Source: WTFY01 sp964614915
GTDB taxonomy: Bacteria; Pseudomonadota; Gammaproteobacteria; UBA4575
NCBI GenBank assembly: GCA_964614915.1
Contig: CAZTNC010000007.1
Span: forward strand, 1 to 64,000
Direction: 5' to 3'
Length of the DNA: 64,000 nt
Positions 33,559 to 47,500 of this stretch are shown here, piece by piece. How positions within the stretch are numbered: position 1 is the stretch's first letter; every line of letters begins with the position of its first letter. The notes beneath the pieces were generated by a model. That model made no database searches, was not told the DNA's origin, and was given only the letters and a program-made list of their open reading frames with translations. Position numbers and translations under genes: made by a program.

Positions 33559-36123
33559 ATGGGTTCCAAGCCGATTGCTTTTATCCTATCCTGTGCGGGC
33601 GGATTGCTTCTTACAGCGCTACTGTACATGCCAGCAGGCCTGCAGGCCGAGGGGCGTGTAGCGAAACCCATAGATCTTCGCAAGATCAGCGTGATCGGCT
33701 CGAGACGGCCGGACCGTTCCGCTGTGGACACACCCTCGGCGGTGGACATCATCAGTACGGAGGATCTCAACAATCAGGGGACGACCCAGGTGCCTGAACT
33801 GATGCGCAAGCTGGTGCCGTCCTACAATGTTGGTACTCAGCCGATCAGCGATGCAGCAACCTTCATTCGCCCGGCCAACCTGCGCGGCCTTGCCGCCGAC
33901 CAGACACTGGTTCTGGTGAATGGCAAGCGTCGCCACCGTGCCGCGGTCATCTCGTGGCTGGGTAACGGGGTCTCGGAGGGTGCCCAGGGACCCGACATCA
34001 GTGTCATCCCCGCCATCGCCCTGAAGCGTGTCGAGGTGCTGCGTGACACGGCCTCCGCACAGTACGGGTCTGATGCCATTGCGGGCGTCATCAACTTCGT
34101 GCTCAAGGACCGCCCTGAAGGTGGTACCTTCGAGGCGCAGTGGGGCCAGACCTACACGGGCGACGGCGATGAGTACCGGGTTGCCGGCAACCTGGGGATA
34201 CCGCTCGGCACCGACGGCTTCGCCAACATCAGCGCCCAGTGGCACGAGATGGGGCTCACGTCCCGCAGCGTGCAGCGTGCCGATGCGCAGGCCCTGATCG
34301 ACAACGGCAATTCACACGTTCGCCAGCCGTACACCCAGGTCTGGGGACAGCCCGATGTCGATGATGACTACACTGTGTTCCTGAATTCCGCAGTGAAGTT
34401 CAGCGAGCAGTCCGAACTCTACGCCTTCGGCAACACCTCGGAGCGCGAGACCGAGGGTGGCTTTTTCTTCCGTAATCCGAATACCCGCACCGGCGTGTTC
34501 GTCGGCGAGGAGGATGGTCAGGCAAACTATCGCTTGCCGCTAGCCCCGGGCTGTCCGGGATATGCCAATCCATCCGAACGTATCCGGGTGACGGATGCGA
34601 GCGAACAGTTTGACTGGACGCCGTACCCGGGATGTTTTTTCAATGAGCGTTTCCCGGGCGGTTTCACGCCCAAGTTCGGTGCCGAAGTCAGCGACGCCTC
34701 GGGCGTTGCAGGTTTTCGCGGAGCATTGGATTCGGGCCTGACCTATGATGCCAGCTACTCGATAGGCGAGAGTGAGGCTGATTTCACCATTCGCAACACC
34801 ATCAATGCGAGCCTGGGGCTCGCGACCCCAACGCAATTCAGTCTGGGCAGCTACACGCAGACCGACCAGACCCTGAGCCTGGACATGACCCGTGCAATCG
34901 AGATGGCATCCTTGGCATCCCCCCTGTACACCGCCTTCGGGGTTGAATGGCGTGAAGAGCAGTTTGAGGTGAAGGCGGGCGAGGAAGCTTCATGGGTGGA
35001 CGGGCAGATTCCGGATACCGGAGTCGGTGCCAACGGATTCTCGGGATTCTCCCCGGTGGCTGCGGCCGGCAAGTGGGACCGCTCCAACATCGCCACCTAT
35101 GTCGAGTTCGAAGCGGACCTCACGGATGCGCTTACCGTTGCCGTGATGGGCCGTATCGAGGATCACGAGGATTACGATACGACCGAGGACTTTAAGATCG
35201 GCGCAATCCTCAAGGCCACGGAGGCCGTCAGTCTGCGTGGCTCGGTCAGCACAGGCTTTCGTGTTCCGACCGTGGGACAGGAGAATGTTGCCAACGTAAC
35301 CACCGCGTTCATCCTGGATTCGCAAGGCCGAAACCAGTTGACGCAGCGCGGCACGATCCCCTCGAAATGCCCGGAAGCTGCAGCGGTTGGAGCCCAGAGG
35401 CTGGATGCGGAGGAGTCCGTCACGTACACGGCAGGCTTTGGCCTGCAGATGCACTCCGTCTCGCTCACCGTGGATATGTACAACATCGAGGTGGATGATC
35501 GTCTTGGCCTGTCCGAGGACAAGACGCTGAGCGCTGCACAGAAAGCGGCAATTGGCACGAGCGGATGTTTCCCTGCCACCGACGTGAGCAGATTTCGCTT
35601 TTTCGGCAACGGTTTCGATACACGCACCCGCGGCATCGATCTGGTGGCAAGCCTTGATGTGACGGACAAGCTGCCCCTGCTGCACGGCGGCAAGACCGAG
35701 CTTGCCCTTGTGGGCAACTACAATGACACCGAAGTCACCAGCCACAATCCGGAGTTCATCGGCGAGCAGCGCATCCGGCAACTGGAAGACGCACTGCCGG
35801 ACCTTCGCTTCAACGTGACGCTTCGACATGACCAGAGCCGCTGGGGCGGTTTCGCACGGGTGAATTTCTTTGACGGTTACGATGAGTTTCACGCGGACAG
35901 TGCAGATTTCATCATTGAACCGGACGAGGAGTTCACGCTGGACGTCGAGGTAAGTTACCGGGTACCCAACGGATTCGAGGTGAGCGTCGGGGCGGAAAAT
36001 ATCTTCGACAACTTTCCGGACAGGAACGAGTTCGCCGAGAACCTGGGTTCCAAATATCCCGAATCCTCGCCGATGGGATACTCGGGCGGTTTCTACTACG
36101 CCCGCGCTCGCTACAGCTGGTAG
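33559..36123 (+). CDS. TonB-dependent outer-membrane receptor (854 aa)
   Basis: Signal peptide (FILSCAGGLLLTALLYM, cleavage after QA), a short N-terminal region with ISVIGSRRPDRSAVDTPSAV resembling a TonB box and plug start, the plug domain with TLVLVNGKRRHR and VEVLRDTASAQYGSDAIAGVINF, then a 22-strand-type barrel ending FYYARARYSW. Start chosen at 33559 because GGAGG lies 8 nt upstream. Imports an unknown ligand (siderophore, cobalamin, sugar or other) using TonB energy; no Fur box was found. Composition is that of the host chromosome, so the island's right edge lies just upstream. Confidence 0.93.
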   Translation: MGSKPIAFILSCAGGLLLTALLYMPAGLQAEGRVAKPIDLRKISVIGSRRPDRSAVDTPSAVDIISTEDLNNQGTTQVPELMRKLVPSYNVGTQPISDAATFIRPANLRGLAADQTLVLVNGKRRHRAAVISWLGNGVSEGAQGPDISVIPAIALKRVEVLRDTASAQYGSDAIAGVINFVLKDRPEGGTFEAQWGQTYTGDGDEYRVAGNLGIPLGTDGFANISAQWHEMGLTSRSVQRADAQALIDNGNSHVRQPYTQVWGQPDVDDDYTVFLNSAVKFSEQSELYAFGNTSERETEGGFFFRNPNTRTGVFVGEEDGQANYRLPLAPGCPGYANPSERIRVTDASEQFDWTPYPGCFFNERFPGGFTPKFGAEVSDASGVAGFRGALDSGLTYDASYSIGESEADFTIRNTINASLGLATPTQFSLGSYTQTDQTLSLDMTRAIEMASLASPLYTAFGVEWREEQFEVKAGEEASWVDGQIPDTGVGANGFSGFSPVAAAGKWDRSNIATYVEFEADLTDALTVAVMGRIEDHEDYDTTEDFKIGAILKATEAVSLRGSVSTGFRVPTVGQENVANVTTAFILDSQGRNQLTQRGTIPSKCPEAAAVGAQRLDAEESVTYTAGFGLQMHSVSLTVDMYNIEVDDRLGLSEDKTLSAAQKAAIGTSGCFPATDVSRFRFFGNGFDTRTRGIDLVASLDVTDKLPLLHGGKTELALVGNYNDTEVTSHNPEFIGEQRIRQLEDALPDLRFNVTLRHDQSRWGGFARVNFFDGYDEFHADSADFIIEPDEEFTLDVEVSYRVPNGFEVSVGAENIFDNFPDRNEFAENLGSKYPESSPMGYSGGFYYARARYSW

Positions 36124-36191
36124 CGACAGGCGTGGTGAGCCCGTCGATCCTCCGGGCCTAGCCTGATCAGGCAACATACCCTGACGACACC

Positions 36192-36944
36192 TTGAAACTG
36201 GCTGCTCTGATATTCGACCTGGACGGCACGATTGCCGAGACCGAGGAAATCCATCGCCAAGCATTCAATTATGCCTTCAGCCAGGCGGGACTGAGCTGGT
36301 ACTGGTCACGCCTTCTGTACGGCGATCTGCTGTCGGTGACCGGCGGCAAGGAGCGCATCCGGTACTTCATCGACCAGTACTCACCTGCCTTTTCCAGGCC
36401 GGACCACCTGACGGAGTTCATTGCCGACCTGCATCAGGCGAAGACAGAAAAATACCACGAGACCTTGCTGGCAGGACGCATCCCGTTGCGCCCCGGAGTG
36501 AAACGCCTGGTGTGCGAGGCGCGTGAGGCAGGGGTGCGCCTGGGGATTGCCACCACGACCACGGCCAGTAACGTCACGATCCTCCTGGAAACCAGCTTAA
36601 ACCCAGCGGCTCCCGGCTGGTTTGATGTCATCGCAGCAGGGAACGTGGTGCCACGGAAAAAGCCCGCACCCGATGTTTACCAGTACGCCTTGCAGGCCCT
36701 GGGGGCCAATCCCGACTCATGCCTTGCAATCGAGGACTCCGAGAACGGGCTTCGCGCATCCCTGGGTGCCGGGCTCAGGACGGTCATAACCACCAACCAG
36801 TACACCCAGGCCCATGATTTCAGCGGTGCCTGCCTTGTACTGGATCATCTGGGAGAACCGAACCAGGCAGTCACGGCCACTGTAGGTCAGCTGGCTGCCA
36901 ACACCTATGTTGACCTCAACGAACTGGCCTTCCTGCTCGATTAA
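36192..36944 (+). CDS. HAD-superfamily hydrolase, CbbY/beta-phosphoglucomutase-like (250 aa)
   Basis: HAD motif I FDLDGTIAET at residues 8-17, motif II in IATTTTASN, motif III KKPAPDVYQ, and motif IV LAIEDSENGLRAS, with the helical cap between I and II. The sequence fits the CbbY group, whose members dephosphorylate xylulose-1,5-bisphosphate, an inhibitor of Rubisco, though other sugar-phosphate substrates are possible. No ATG is available in the right place; TTG at 36192 gives the family N-terminus, with no good ribosome-binding site. If CbbY is right, the host fixes CO2. Confidence 0.85.
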   Translation: MKLAALIFDLDGTIAETEEIHRQAFNYAFSQAGLSWYWSRLLYGDLLSVTGGKERIRYFIDQYSPAFSRPDHLTEFIADLHQAKTEKYHETLLAGRIPLRPGVKRLVCEAREAGVRLGIATTTTASNVTILLETSLNPAAPGWFDVIAAGNVVPRKKPAPDVYQYALQALGANPDSCLAIEDSENGLRASLGAGLRTVITTNQYTQAHDFSGACLVLDHLGEPNQAVTATVGQLAANTYVDLNELAFLLD

Positions 36945-36970
36945 ATGTACCGCTGCCCGGCACTTGGCCA

Positions 36971-36979
36971 TGCTATAAT
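36971..36979 (+). promoter_or_regulatory. Extended -10 promoter for tRNA-Trp-secE-nusG
   Basis: TGCTATAAT is a perfect extended -10 (TGn plus TATAAT). No good -35 is present, as is usual for extended -10 promoters. It lies about 150 nt before tRNA-Trp, and a GGTCG/CGACC hairpin follows the likely start point. Confidence 0.55.
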
Positions 36980-37128
36980 GTGCAGCTACGGTCGAACCGA
37001 CCTGCGCTCATCGCCGCCGCACCGTATTTCAGGCGATTTGAGGGCGGCAAAATCCTAAAAAATTGGTTCCAAATACCCCGAAATCACGCTATAGTGCCGT
37101 GTTTGGCAATTGCTAGCGCACTGAGTGA

Positions 37129-37204
37129 AGGCCAGTAGCTCAATTGGCAGAGCGGCGGTCTCCAAAACCGCAGGTTGGGGGTTCGATTCCCTCCTGGCCT
37201 GCCA
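37129..37204 (+). tRNA. tRNA-Trp (anticodon CCA)
   Basis: 76-nt cloverleaf with encoded CCA. Acceptor stem AGGCCAG pairs with CTGGCCT; the anticodon loop between GCGGT and ACCGC reads CTCCAAA, giving CCA. It directly precedes secE, the usual gammaproteobacterial place (trpT). Confidence 0.95.
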
Positions 37205-37259
37205 ATGACGGATGCGGCCCGGGGCTACACATCGATCAGGCGGGAATTCTAGGCAGGAC

Positions 37260-37628
37260 ATGGCAGCAAAACCTGACGCCACCATGAGCGGCGTGGACAC
37301 CCTGAAACTGGCGGTATCGGGCACGATACTGGCTGCCAGCGTGCTTGCGTTCTATGTCTTTGCGGACCTGGCACTGCTGTACAGGGTGCTGACGATTGTC
37401 GCGGCCGTGGTCGTGGCGGCCGGGATTTCCCTGACGACTGAACGTGGCCGCTCGTTTGCAGGCTTCATGCAGGATGCGCGCACCGAGGTGCGCAAGATGG
37501 TTTGGCCGACGCGGATCGAGACCCTGCAGACCACGCTCGTGGTACTCGTGGTGGTCATCATCCTCGCGTTGTTTTTGTGGCTCGTGGATCGCGGGCTGAG
37601 TTCCCTGATACAGCTTGTCATCAGGTAG
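37260..37628 (+). CDS. secE: Preprotein translocase subunit SecE
   Basis: Small essential subunit that clamps SecY in the SecYEG channel. 122 aa with two N-terminal membrane segments and a third after the conserved amphipathic helix RTEVRKMVWPTRIETLQTT, i.e. the three-TM form found in gammaproteobacteria. Start at 37260 (MAAKPD) with a GGCAGG upstream; the frame is open to 37212. Co-transcribed with nusG, whose start follows 10 nt after the stop. Confidence 0.95.
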   Translation: MAAKPDATMSGVDTLKLAVSGTILAASVLAFYVFADLALLYRVLTIVAAVVVAAGISLTTERGRSFAGFMQDARTEVRKMVWPTRIETLQTTLVVLVVVIILALFLWLVDRGLSSLIQLVIR

Positions 37629-37638
37629 GGGTTGGCAG

Positions 37639-38172
37639 ATGGCAATGCGTTGGTATGTCGTGCATGCATATTCCGGGTTCGAGCACCAGGTCAAGCGCTC
37701 GTTGGCCGAGCGAATTGAACGGTTCGAGATGCAGGACAAGTTTGGCGAGATCCTGGTACCGGTTGAGGAAGTCGTGGAGATGCGCGAAGGCCAGAAGAGG
37801 CGAAGCGAGCGCAAATTCTTCCCCGGTTACGTTTTGATGAAGATGGAAATGAACGATGACACCTGGCACCTGGTCAAGGATTGCCCCAAGGTGCTCGGCT
37901 TCATTGGCGGCTCTACAGAAAAGCCGGCTCCGATCACCGAGAAAGAGGCGCAGAACATCAAGGAGCGCATGCAGGAAGGGGTAGACCAGCCCAAGCCCAA
38001 GGTGCTGTTCGAGCCCGGCGAAGTGGTTCGTGTCACAGACGGGCCATTCAACGATTTCAACGGCGTCGTCGAGGAAGTGAACTACGAGAAGAGCCGCATG
38101 CTGGTGGCGGTCCAGATCTTCGGGCGCTCCACGCCGGTCGAACTGGGCTTCGGCCAGGTCGAGAAAGGCTAG
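37639..38172 (+). CDS. nusG: Transcription elongation/antitermination factor NusG
   Basis: 177 aa. N-terminal NGN domain opening RWYVVHAYSGFEHQ with EERKFFPGYVL-type core (SERKFFPGYV), and C-terminal KOW domain FEPGEVVRVTDGPFNDFNG ending in the L11-proximal VELGFGQVEKG. Binds RNA polymerase clamp, Rho, and S10 to couple transcription and translation. ATG at 37639 gives the family N-terminus. Precedes rplK by 18 nt. Confidence 0.97.
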   Translation: MAMRWYVVHAYSGFEHQVKRSLAERIERFEMQDKFGEILVPVEEVVEMREGQKRRSERKFFPGYVLMKMEMNDDTWHLVKDCPKVLGFIGGSTEKPAPITEKEAQNIKERMQEGVDQPKPKVLFEPGEVVRVTDGPFNDFNGVVEEVNYEKSRMLVAVQIFGRSTPVELGFGQVEKG

Positions 38173-38190
38173 CAAGGACGAAAAAGAACC

Positions 38191-38625
38191 ATGGCGAAAA
38201 AGACAGAAGCATTCATCAAGCTGCAGGTCCCTGCAGGCGATGCCAATCCCAGCCCGCCCGTCGGGCCCGCGCTGGGGCAGCACGGCGTCAACATCATGGA
38301 TTTCTGCAAGGAATTCAATGCCCAGACCCAGGGCCTGGAGAAGGGCATGCCGGTACCCGTGGTGATCGAGGTCTTCAATGACCGCAGTTTCACCTTCATC
38401 ACCAAGACCCCGCCGGCCTCGGTTTTGCTGAGAAAGGCAGCCAAGCTGGACAAGGGCAGCGGGCGACCGAACACGGAAAAGGTCGGCAAGGTCAGCCGCG
38501 CGCAGCTTGAGGAGATTGCCAAGGTGAAGATGCCGGACATCACGGCCGCGGACATGGATGCTGCCGTTCGAACGATCGCAGGCAGTGCCCGCAGCATGGG
38601 CCTGGAAGTGGAAGGGGTTAAATAG
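38191..38625 (+). CDS. rplK: 50S ribosomal protein L11
   Basis: Forms the GTPase-associated centre with L10/L12 and 23S helix 43-44. 144 aa, normal length; N-terminal Pro-rich switch (GDANPSPPVGPALGQHGVN) and C-terminal RNA-binding domain ending IAGSARSMGLEVEGVK. Immediately followed by rplA (1 nt gap), as in the rplKA unit, which L1 autoregulates in E. coli. Confidence 0.98.
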   Translation: MAKKTEAFIKLQVPAGDANPSPPVGPALGQHGVNIMDFCKEFNAQTQGLEKGMPVPVVIEVFNDRSFTFITKTPPASVLLRKAAKLDKGSGRPNTEKVGKVSRAQLEEIAKVKMPDITAADMDAAVRTIAGSARSMGLEVEGVK

Positions 38626-38626
38626 C

Positions 38627-39319
38627 ATGGCGAAACCGGGCAAGAAAATTCGTGCCTCTCGCGAGAAAATTGGAGAGGGCAAGGTGTTCCCTCCAGGCGA
38701 GGGGCTGCAATTGGTCAAGGACTGTGCAGGCGCGCGCTTCGAGGAGACCGTGGATGTGTGCGTGAAACTGGGTGTCGACCCGAGAAAATCGGATCAGGTC
38801 GTGCGGGGCTCTACCGTGCTTCCGCATGGCACCGGAAAGAAGGTCCGGGTGGCCGTGTTCGCCGAGGGCCAGCAGGCCGAGGCCGCGAAATCCGCCGGGG
38901 CCGATCTGGTCGGCCTGGACGATCTGGCAGACCAGGTCAAGCAGGGGCAGATTGATTTCGATGTAGCCATTGCCACACCGGACACCATGAAAGTGGTCGG
39001 GCAGCTGGGACAGATCCTCGGGCCACGCGGACTGATGCCAAACCCCAAGGTCGGAACCGTCACGCCCAATGTGGCGGCTGCCGTGGAGAACGTCAAGGCG
39101 GGCCAGGTGCGGTTCAAGACGGACCGGGCAGGGTTGATCCACTGCACGATCGGCAAGGCTACGTTCGAGGCAAAGGCGCTGGAGGAAAACCTCAAAGCGC
39201 TGCTCGCGGACCTGGTCAAGGCCAAGCCCGCATCCGCCAAGGGGATTTACATCAAGAAGGTGACCGTTTCATCCACCATGGGTCCCGGGGTGCAGGTGGA
39301 TCAGGCTGTGCTGGCATAA
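38627..39319 (+). CDS. rplA: 50S ribosomal protein L1
   Basis: Builds the mobile L1 stalk at the E site and represses its own rplKA mRNA in E. coli. 230 aa, normal; domain signatures VDVCVKLGVDPRKSDQ, LGPRGLMPNPKVGT and VRFKTDRAGLIHCTIGK. The frame is open upstream inside rplK; the start at 38627 gives the family N-terminus MAKPGKK. Confidence 0.98.
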   Translation: MAKPGKKIRASREKIGEGKVFPPGEGLQLVKDCAGARFEETVDVCVKLGVDPRKSDQVVRGSTVLPHGTGKKVRVAVFAEGQQAEAAKSAGADLVGLDDLADQVKQGQIDFDVAIATPDTMKVVGQLGQILGPRGLMPNPKVGTVTPNVAAAVENVKAGQVRFKTDRAGLIHCTIGKATFEAKALEENLKALLADLVKAKPASAKGIYIKKVTVSSTMGPGVQVDQAVLA

Positions 39320-39358
39320 ACGGGTTGCCAAACGGAGTTCGTCTTAGGGAACGTTGCC

Positions 39359-39889
39359 ATGGCATTACGAATTGAGCAAAAGAAAGAGGTCGTGAACGAG
39401 GTCGCGCAGGTGGCCGCGAGCGCACATTCCGTGATCGCCGCAGAGTACCGCGGCCTGACGGTCAGTGAACTCACCGGGCTTCGCGCACAGGCACGCGAGC
39501 AGGGTGTCTACATGCGGGTGGTCAAGAACACGCTGGCGCGGCGTGCACTGGAAGGGACTTCCTACGAGTGCTTGAGCAAGGAGCTTTCCGGGCCGCTGAT
39601 GCTGATGTTCTCCCAGGAAGACCCGGGATCTGCTGCGCGCCTGGTCAAGGACTTCACCGAGGAAAATGAATTACTGGCCGTGAGGATGATCGCCGTGGAC
39701 GGCGAGCTTCTCGAGGCCTCCGCGCTGGAGAAGCTCTCCAGCCTGCCGAACAAGGAACAGGCCATCGCGATTCTGATGGCCGTGATGAAGGCACCGATCG
39801 AGAAATTTGTACGCACCCTTGCGGCCCCCCACGGGAAGCTGGTACGCACCGTGGCGGCCGTGCGCGAACAGAAAGAGGCCGCAGGTTAA
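39359..39889 (+). CDS. rplJ: 50S ribosomal protein L10
   Basis: Anchors L12 dimers to the stalk base. 176 aa, about 10 longer than in E. coli; the N-terminal domain contains YRGLTVSELTGLRAQAR and VKNTLARRAL. The gap to rplA is only 39 nt, much shorter than the E. coli leader that carries the L10-L12 autoregulatory site and a promoter, so control here must differ or lie within rplA. Confidence 0.97.
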   Translation: MALRIEQKKEVVNEVAQVAASAHSVIAAEYRGLTVSELTGLRAQAREQGVYMRVVKNTLARRALEGTSYECLSKELSGPLMLMFSQEDPGSAARLVKDFTEENELLAVRMIAVDGELLEASALEKLSSLPNKEQAIAILMAVMKAPIEKFVRTLAAPHGKLVRTVAAVREQKEAAG

Positions 39890-39959
39890 TTAGCGGGGGT
39901 GTGTGAAGGGCCTTCGGGCTCACGGAATCTGGGTTTGATTTGACGACTAGGAGATGAAA

Positions 39960-40334
39960 ATGGCAGTTACGAAAGAAGATATTCTTGAAACGATCTCGTC
40001 AATGAGCGTGATGGAAGTGGTGGACCTGGTTTCGGCCATGGAGGAGAAGTTCGGAGTGTCCGCAGCGGCAGTGGCCGCACCTGCGGCGGCGGCCGGAGGT
40101 GAGGCTGCGGCCGAAGCCGAGAAAGACGAGTTCGATGTGGTCATGACCAGCTTTGGCGACAACAAGATTGCCGTCATCAAGGTAGTGCGCGCCATTACCG
40201 GGCTGGGCCTCAAGGAAGCCAAGGACATGGTGGAAGGCGTGCCTTCCACGCTCAAGGAGGCCGTGGCAAAAGATGGGGCCGAAGAAATCAAGGGGCAACT
40301 TGAAGAAGCCGGTGCGACCGTAGAGCTCAAGTAA
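39960..40334 (+). CDS. rplL: 50S ribosomal protein L7/L12
   Basis: Stalk protein that recruits translation factors. 124 aa: N-terminal dimerisation helices (ISSMSVMEVVDLVSAMEEKFG), Ala-rich hinge, and globular C-terminal domain (AVIKVVRAITGLGLKEAKDMVEG). Two ATG are close; 39960 is chosen because AGGAG lies 6 nt upstream. A UUCG-capped hairpin, GGGCC TTCG GGCTC (39908-39921), stands in the rplJ-rplL gap and may help raise L12 output. Confidence 0.98.
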   Translation: MAVTKEDILETISSMSVMEVVDLVSAMEEKFGVSAAAVAAPAAAAGGEAAAEAEKDEFDVVMTSFGDNKIAVIKVVRAITGLGLKEAKDMVEGVPSTLKEAVAKDGAEEIKGQLEEAGATVELK

Positions 40335-40359
40335 TCGTTGCTCTATCCAATCCCGAGAC

Positions 40360-40397
40360 GGACCAGCCAGTATCTGCCGATGCTGTCGGGTCCTTTT
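40360..40397 (+). terminator. Attenuator between rplL and rpoB
   Basis: A two-part stem, GGACC (40360-40364) with GGTCC (40389-40393) and inner CAGC with GCTG, is followed by TTTT (40394-40397), 26 nt after rplL. In E. coli a partial terminator in the same gap lowers rpoBC expression relative to the ribosomal genes; this one is well placed for that. Confidence 0.6.
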
Positions 40398-40428
40398 GCA
40401 TGCGCGTTTTGATAATGGGGTGATCTCG

Positions 40429-44511
<4,083 letters not shown>

Positions 44512-44512
44512 T

Positions 44513-47500
44513 ATGAAAGACTTGATAAGTTTGCTGAGAAACCAGGGTGAAGTTGTCGATTTCGATGCCATCCGCATCGGCCTGGCCTCTCCTGACATGA
44601 TCCGCTCCTGGTCGTACGGCGAGGTCAAGAAGCCCGAGACCATCAATTACCGTACCTTCAAGCCGGAACGTGACGGGCTATTCTGCGCAAAGATCTTCGG
44701 GCCGATCAAGGACTATGAATGCCTGTGCGGCAAGTACAAGCGCCTCAAGCACCGCGGGGTGGTCTGCGAGAAATGCGGCGTTGAGGTCACACTGACCAAG
44801 GTACGCCGTGAACGCATGGGCCACATTGAGCTGGCCAGTCCTGTGGCCCACATCTGGTTTTTGAAATCACTGCCGTCTCGCATCGGCCTGTTGTTGGACA
44901 TGACCCTGCGTGATGTCGAACGCGTACTTTATTTCGAAGCCTTCATCGTCATCGACCCGGGTATGACCGGGCTCGAGCACAAGCAGTTGCTTTCCGATGA
45001 AGCCTTCCTGGAAGCGATCGAGACCTACGGCGACGAGTTTGATGCGCGAATGGGAGCCGAAGCCATCTACGAGCTGCTCAAGCAGGTGGACCTGGAGCAG
45101 GAAGTCGCGGATCTTCGTCAGGAAATCACCGAGACCCGTTCAGAGGCGAAACTCAAGCGCCTGTCCAAGCGCCTGCGCCTAGCAGAGAATTTCATCGAGT
45201 CCGGCAACAAGCCGGAATGGATGGTGCTGACGGTTCTGCCGGTATTGCCGCCGGACCTGCGCCCACTAGTGCATCTAGATGGTGGCCGATTTGCCACCTC
45301 GGACCTCAATGACCTGTACCGTCGGGCCATCAATCGAAACAATCGCCTGAAGCGTCTGCTTGAACTGAATGCACCGGACATCATCGTGCGCAATGAAAAG
45401 CGCATGTTGCAGGAAGCCGTCGATGCCTTGCTGGATAACGGTCGGCGCGGCCGGGCGATCACTGGCACCAACCGGCGTGCACTAAAGTCCCTGGCAGACA
45501 TGATCAAGGGCAAGCAGGGCCGCTTTAGGCAGAACCTGCTCGGCAAGCGCGTGGATTATTCCGGGCGCTCGGTGATCGTGGTGGGGCCCACCCTGAAACT
45601 GCACCAGTGCGGACTGCCCAAGAAGATGGCGCTCGAACTGTTCAAGCCGTTCATCTTCAGCAAGCTGCACATGCGCGGCATCGCTCCGACGATCAAGGCC
45701 TGCAAGAAGGTGGTCGAGAAGGAAGGTCCCGAGGTCTGGGACATCCTCGAGGAAGTCATCCGTGAGCACCCGGTGCTGCTGAACCGCGCACCGACGCTGC
45801 ATCGCCTCGGCATCCAGGCGTTTGAGCCGATCCTGATCGAAGGCAAGGCTATTCAGCTGCATCCTCTGGTGTGCACCGCATTCAACGCCGATTTTGACGG
45901 CGACCAGATGGCCGTTCACGTGCCATTGTCGGTCGAGGCTCAGCTGGAAAGCCGGGCGCTGATCATGTCGACCAACAACGTGCTCTCGCCGGCCAACGGC
46001 AGCCCGATCATCGTGCCGTCCCAAGACATCGTGCTCGGCCTGTACTACCTGACACGTGAAAAAGTGAATGAACAGGGTGCCGGCATGTCATTTGCCGACA
46101 TCGAGGAAGCACAGCGCGCCTATGACGGCGGTGCGGTCAGCCTGCATGCCAAGGTGAAAATCCGGGTTAGAGACGTGGAGGAAGCCGAGGACGGCAGCAC
46201 GCAGGACGTGCGCCGTGTCACGGAAACGACCGTCGGTCGTGCAATTCTTTCCAAGGTTCTGCCGGAAGGTATGCCGTTTGCACTGGTCAACCGGGACATG
46301 GACAAGCGCGCAATCTCGTCGCTGATTGATGAGTGCTACCGACGCACCGGCCTCAAGGATACCGTGATCTTGGCCGACAAGCTGATGTACACGGGCTTCA
46401 ATTACGCCACTCGTGCTGGCATCTCCTTCTGTGCCGATGACATGGTCATCCCGGAAGAGAAGCAGTCGATCCTCGGTGAGGCGGAGAAGGAGGTCGAGGA
46501 AATCGCCTCCCAGTACGCCTCCGGCCTGGTGACCAAGGAAGAGCGTTACAACAAGGTCATCGACATCTGGTCGCATACCAACGAGCAGGTGGCCCAGGCC
46601 ATGATGAATCGGCTGGGTAATGAAGAAGTCGAGGATGCCGAAGGCAAGCCGATTACACAGAAATCATTCAACTCCATTTACATGATGGCCGACTCCGGTG
46701 CGCGGGGCTCCGCCGCCCAGATTCGCCAGCTGGCGGGTATGCGCGGCCTGATGGCCAAGCCGGACGGCTCGATCATCGAGACGCCCATCACCGCGAACTT
46801 CCGTGAGGGCCTGAACGTACTGCAGTACTTCATCTCCACGCACGGCGCGCGCAAGGGACTCGCTGACACGGCGCTCAAGACCGCCAACTCCGGGTACCTG
46901 ACCCGGCGCCTGGTGGACGTGGCCCAGGACCTGGTGGTCACAGAGCAGGACTGTGGAACATCCGAGGGCATGGTGATGAAGCCTGTGATCGAAGGCGGCG
47001 ATGTCGTGCAGACCCTGCAAAGCCGGGTACTCGGTCGCGTGGTGGCCACCGATGTCATGGATGCCAAGGGCAAGAACGTACTGATTCCGGCCGGCACCTT
47101 GCTGGATGAGGGCTGGTGCAAGAAGTTCGAGGATCTCGGCGTGGACGAGATCAAGGTGCGTACCCCGATCAACTGCGAAACCCGCTACGGAGTCTGCTCG
47201 AACTGCTATGGACGGGACCTGGCACGCGGTCATCTCGTCAATATCGGCGAGGCCGTCGGTGTGATTGCCGCCCAGTCGATCGGTGAACCCGGCACCCAGT
47301 TGACCATGCGTACGTTCCACATTGGTGGTGCGGCCAACCGTGCGGCTTCCACCAGCGGCATCACGGTGAAGTCCGCCGGCACGATCAGCATGCACCACGT
47401 GAAGCTGGTGCAGCACAAGGATGGGCACAATGTCGCGGTATCCCGGTCCGGTGAGCTGAGCGTGGTCGATGAACAGGGCCGCGAGAAGGAACGCTACAAG

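Noticed and set aside
34990..36264. A 424-codon open frame opposite the TonB receptor
   Set aside because: It is an antisense open frame produced by GC-rich codon usage; the plus-strand receptor is unmistakable.
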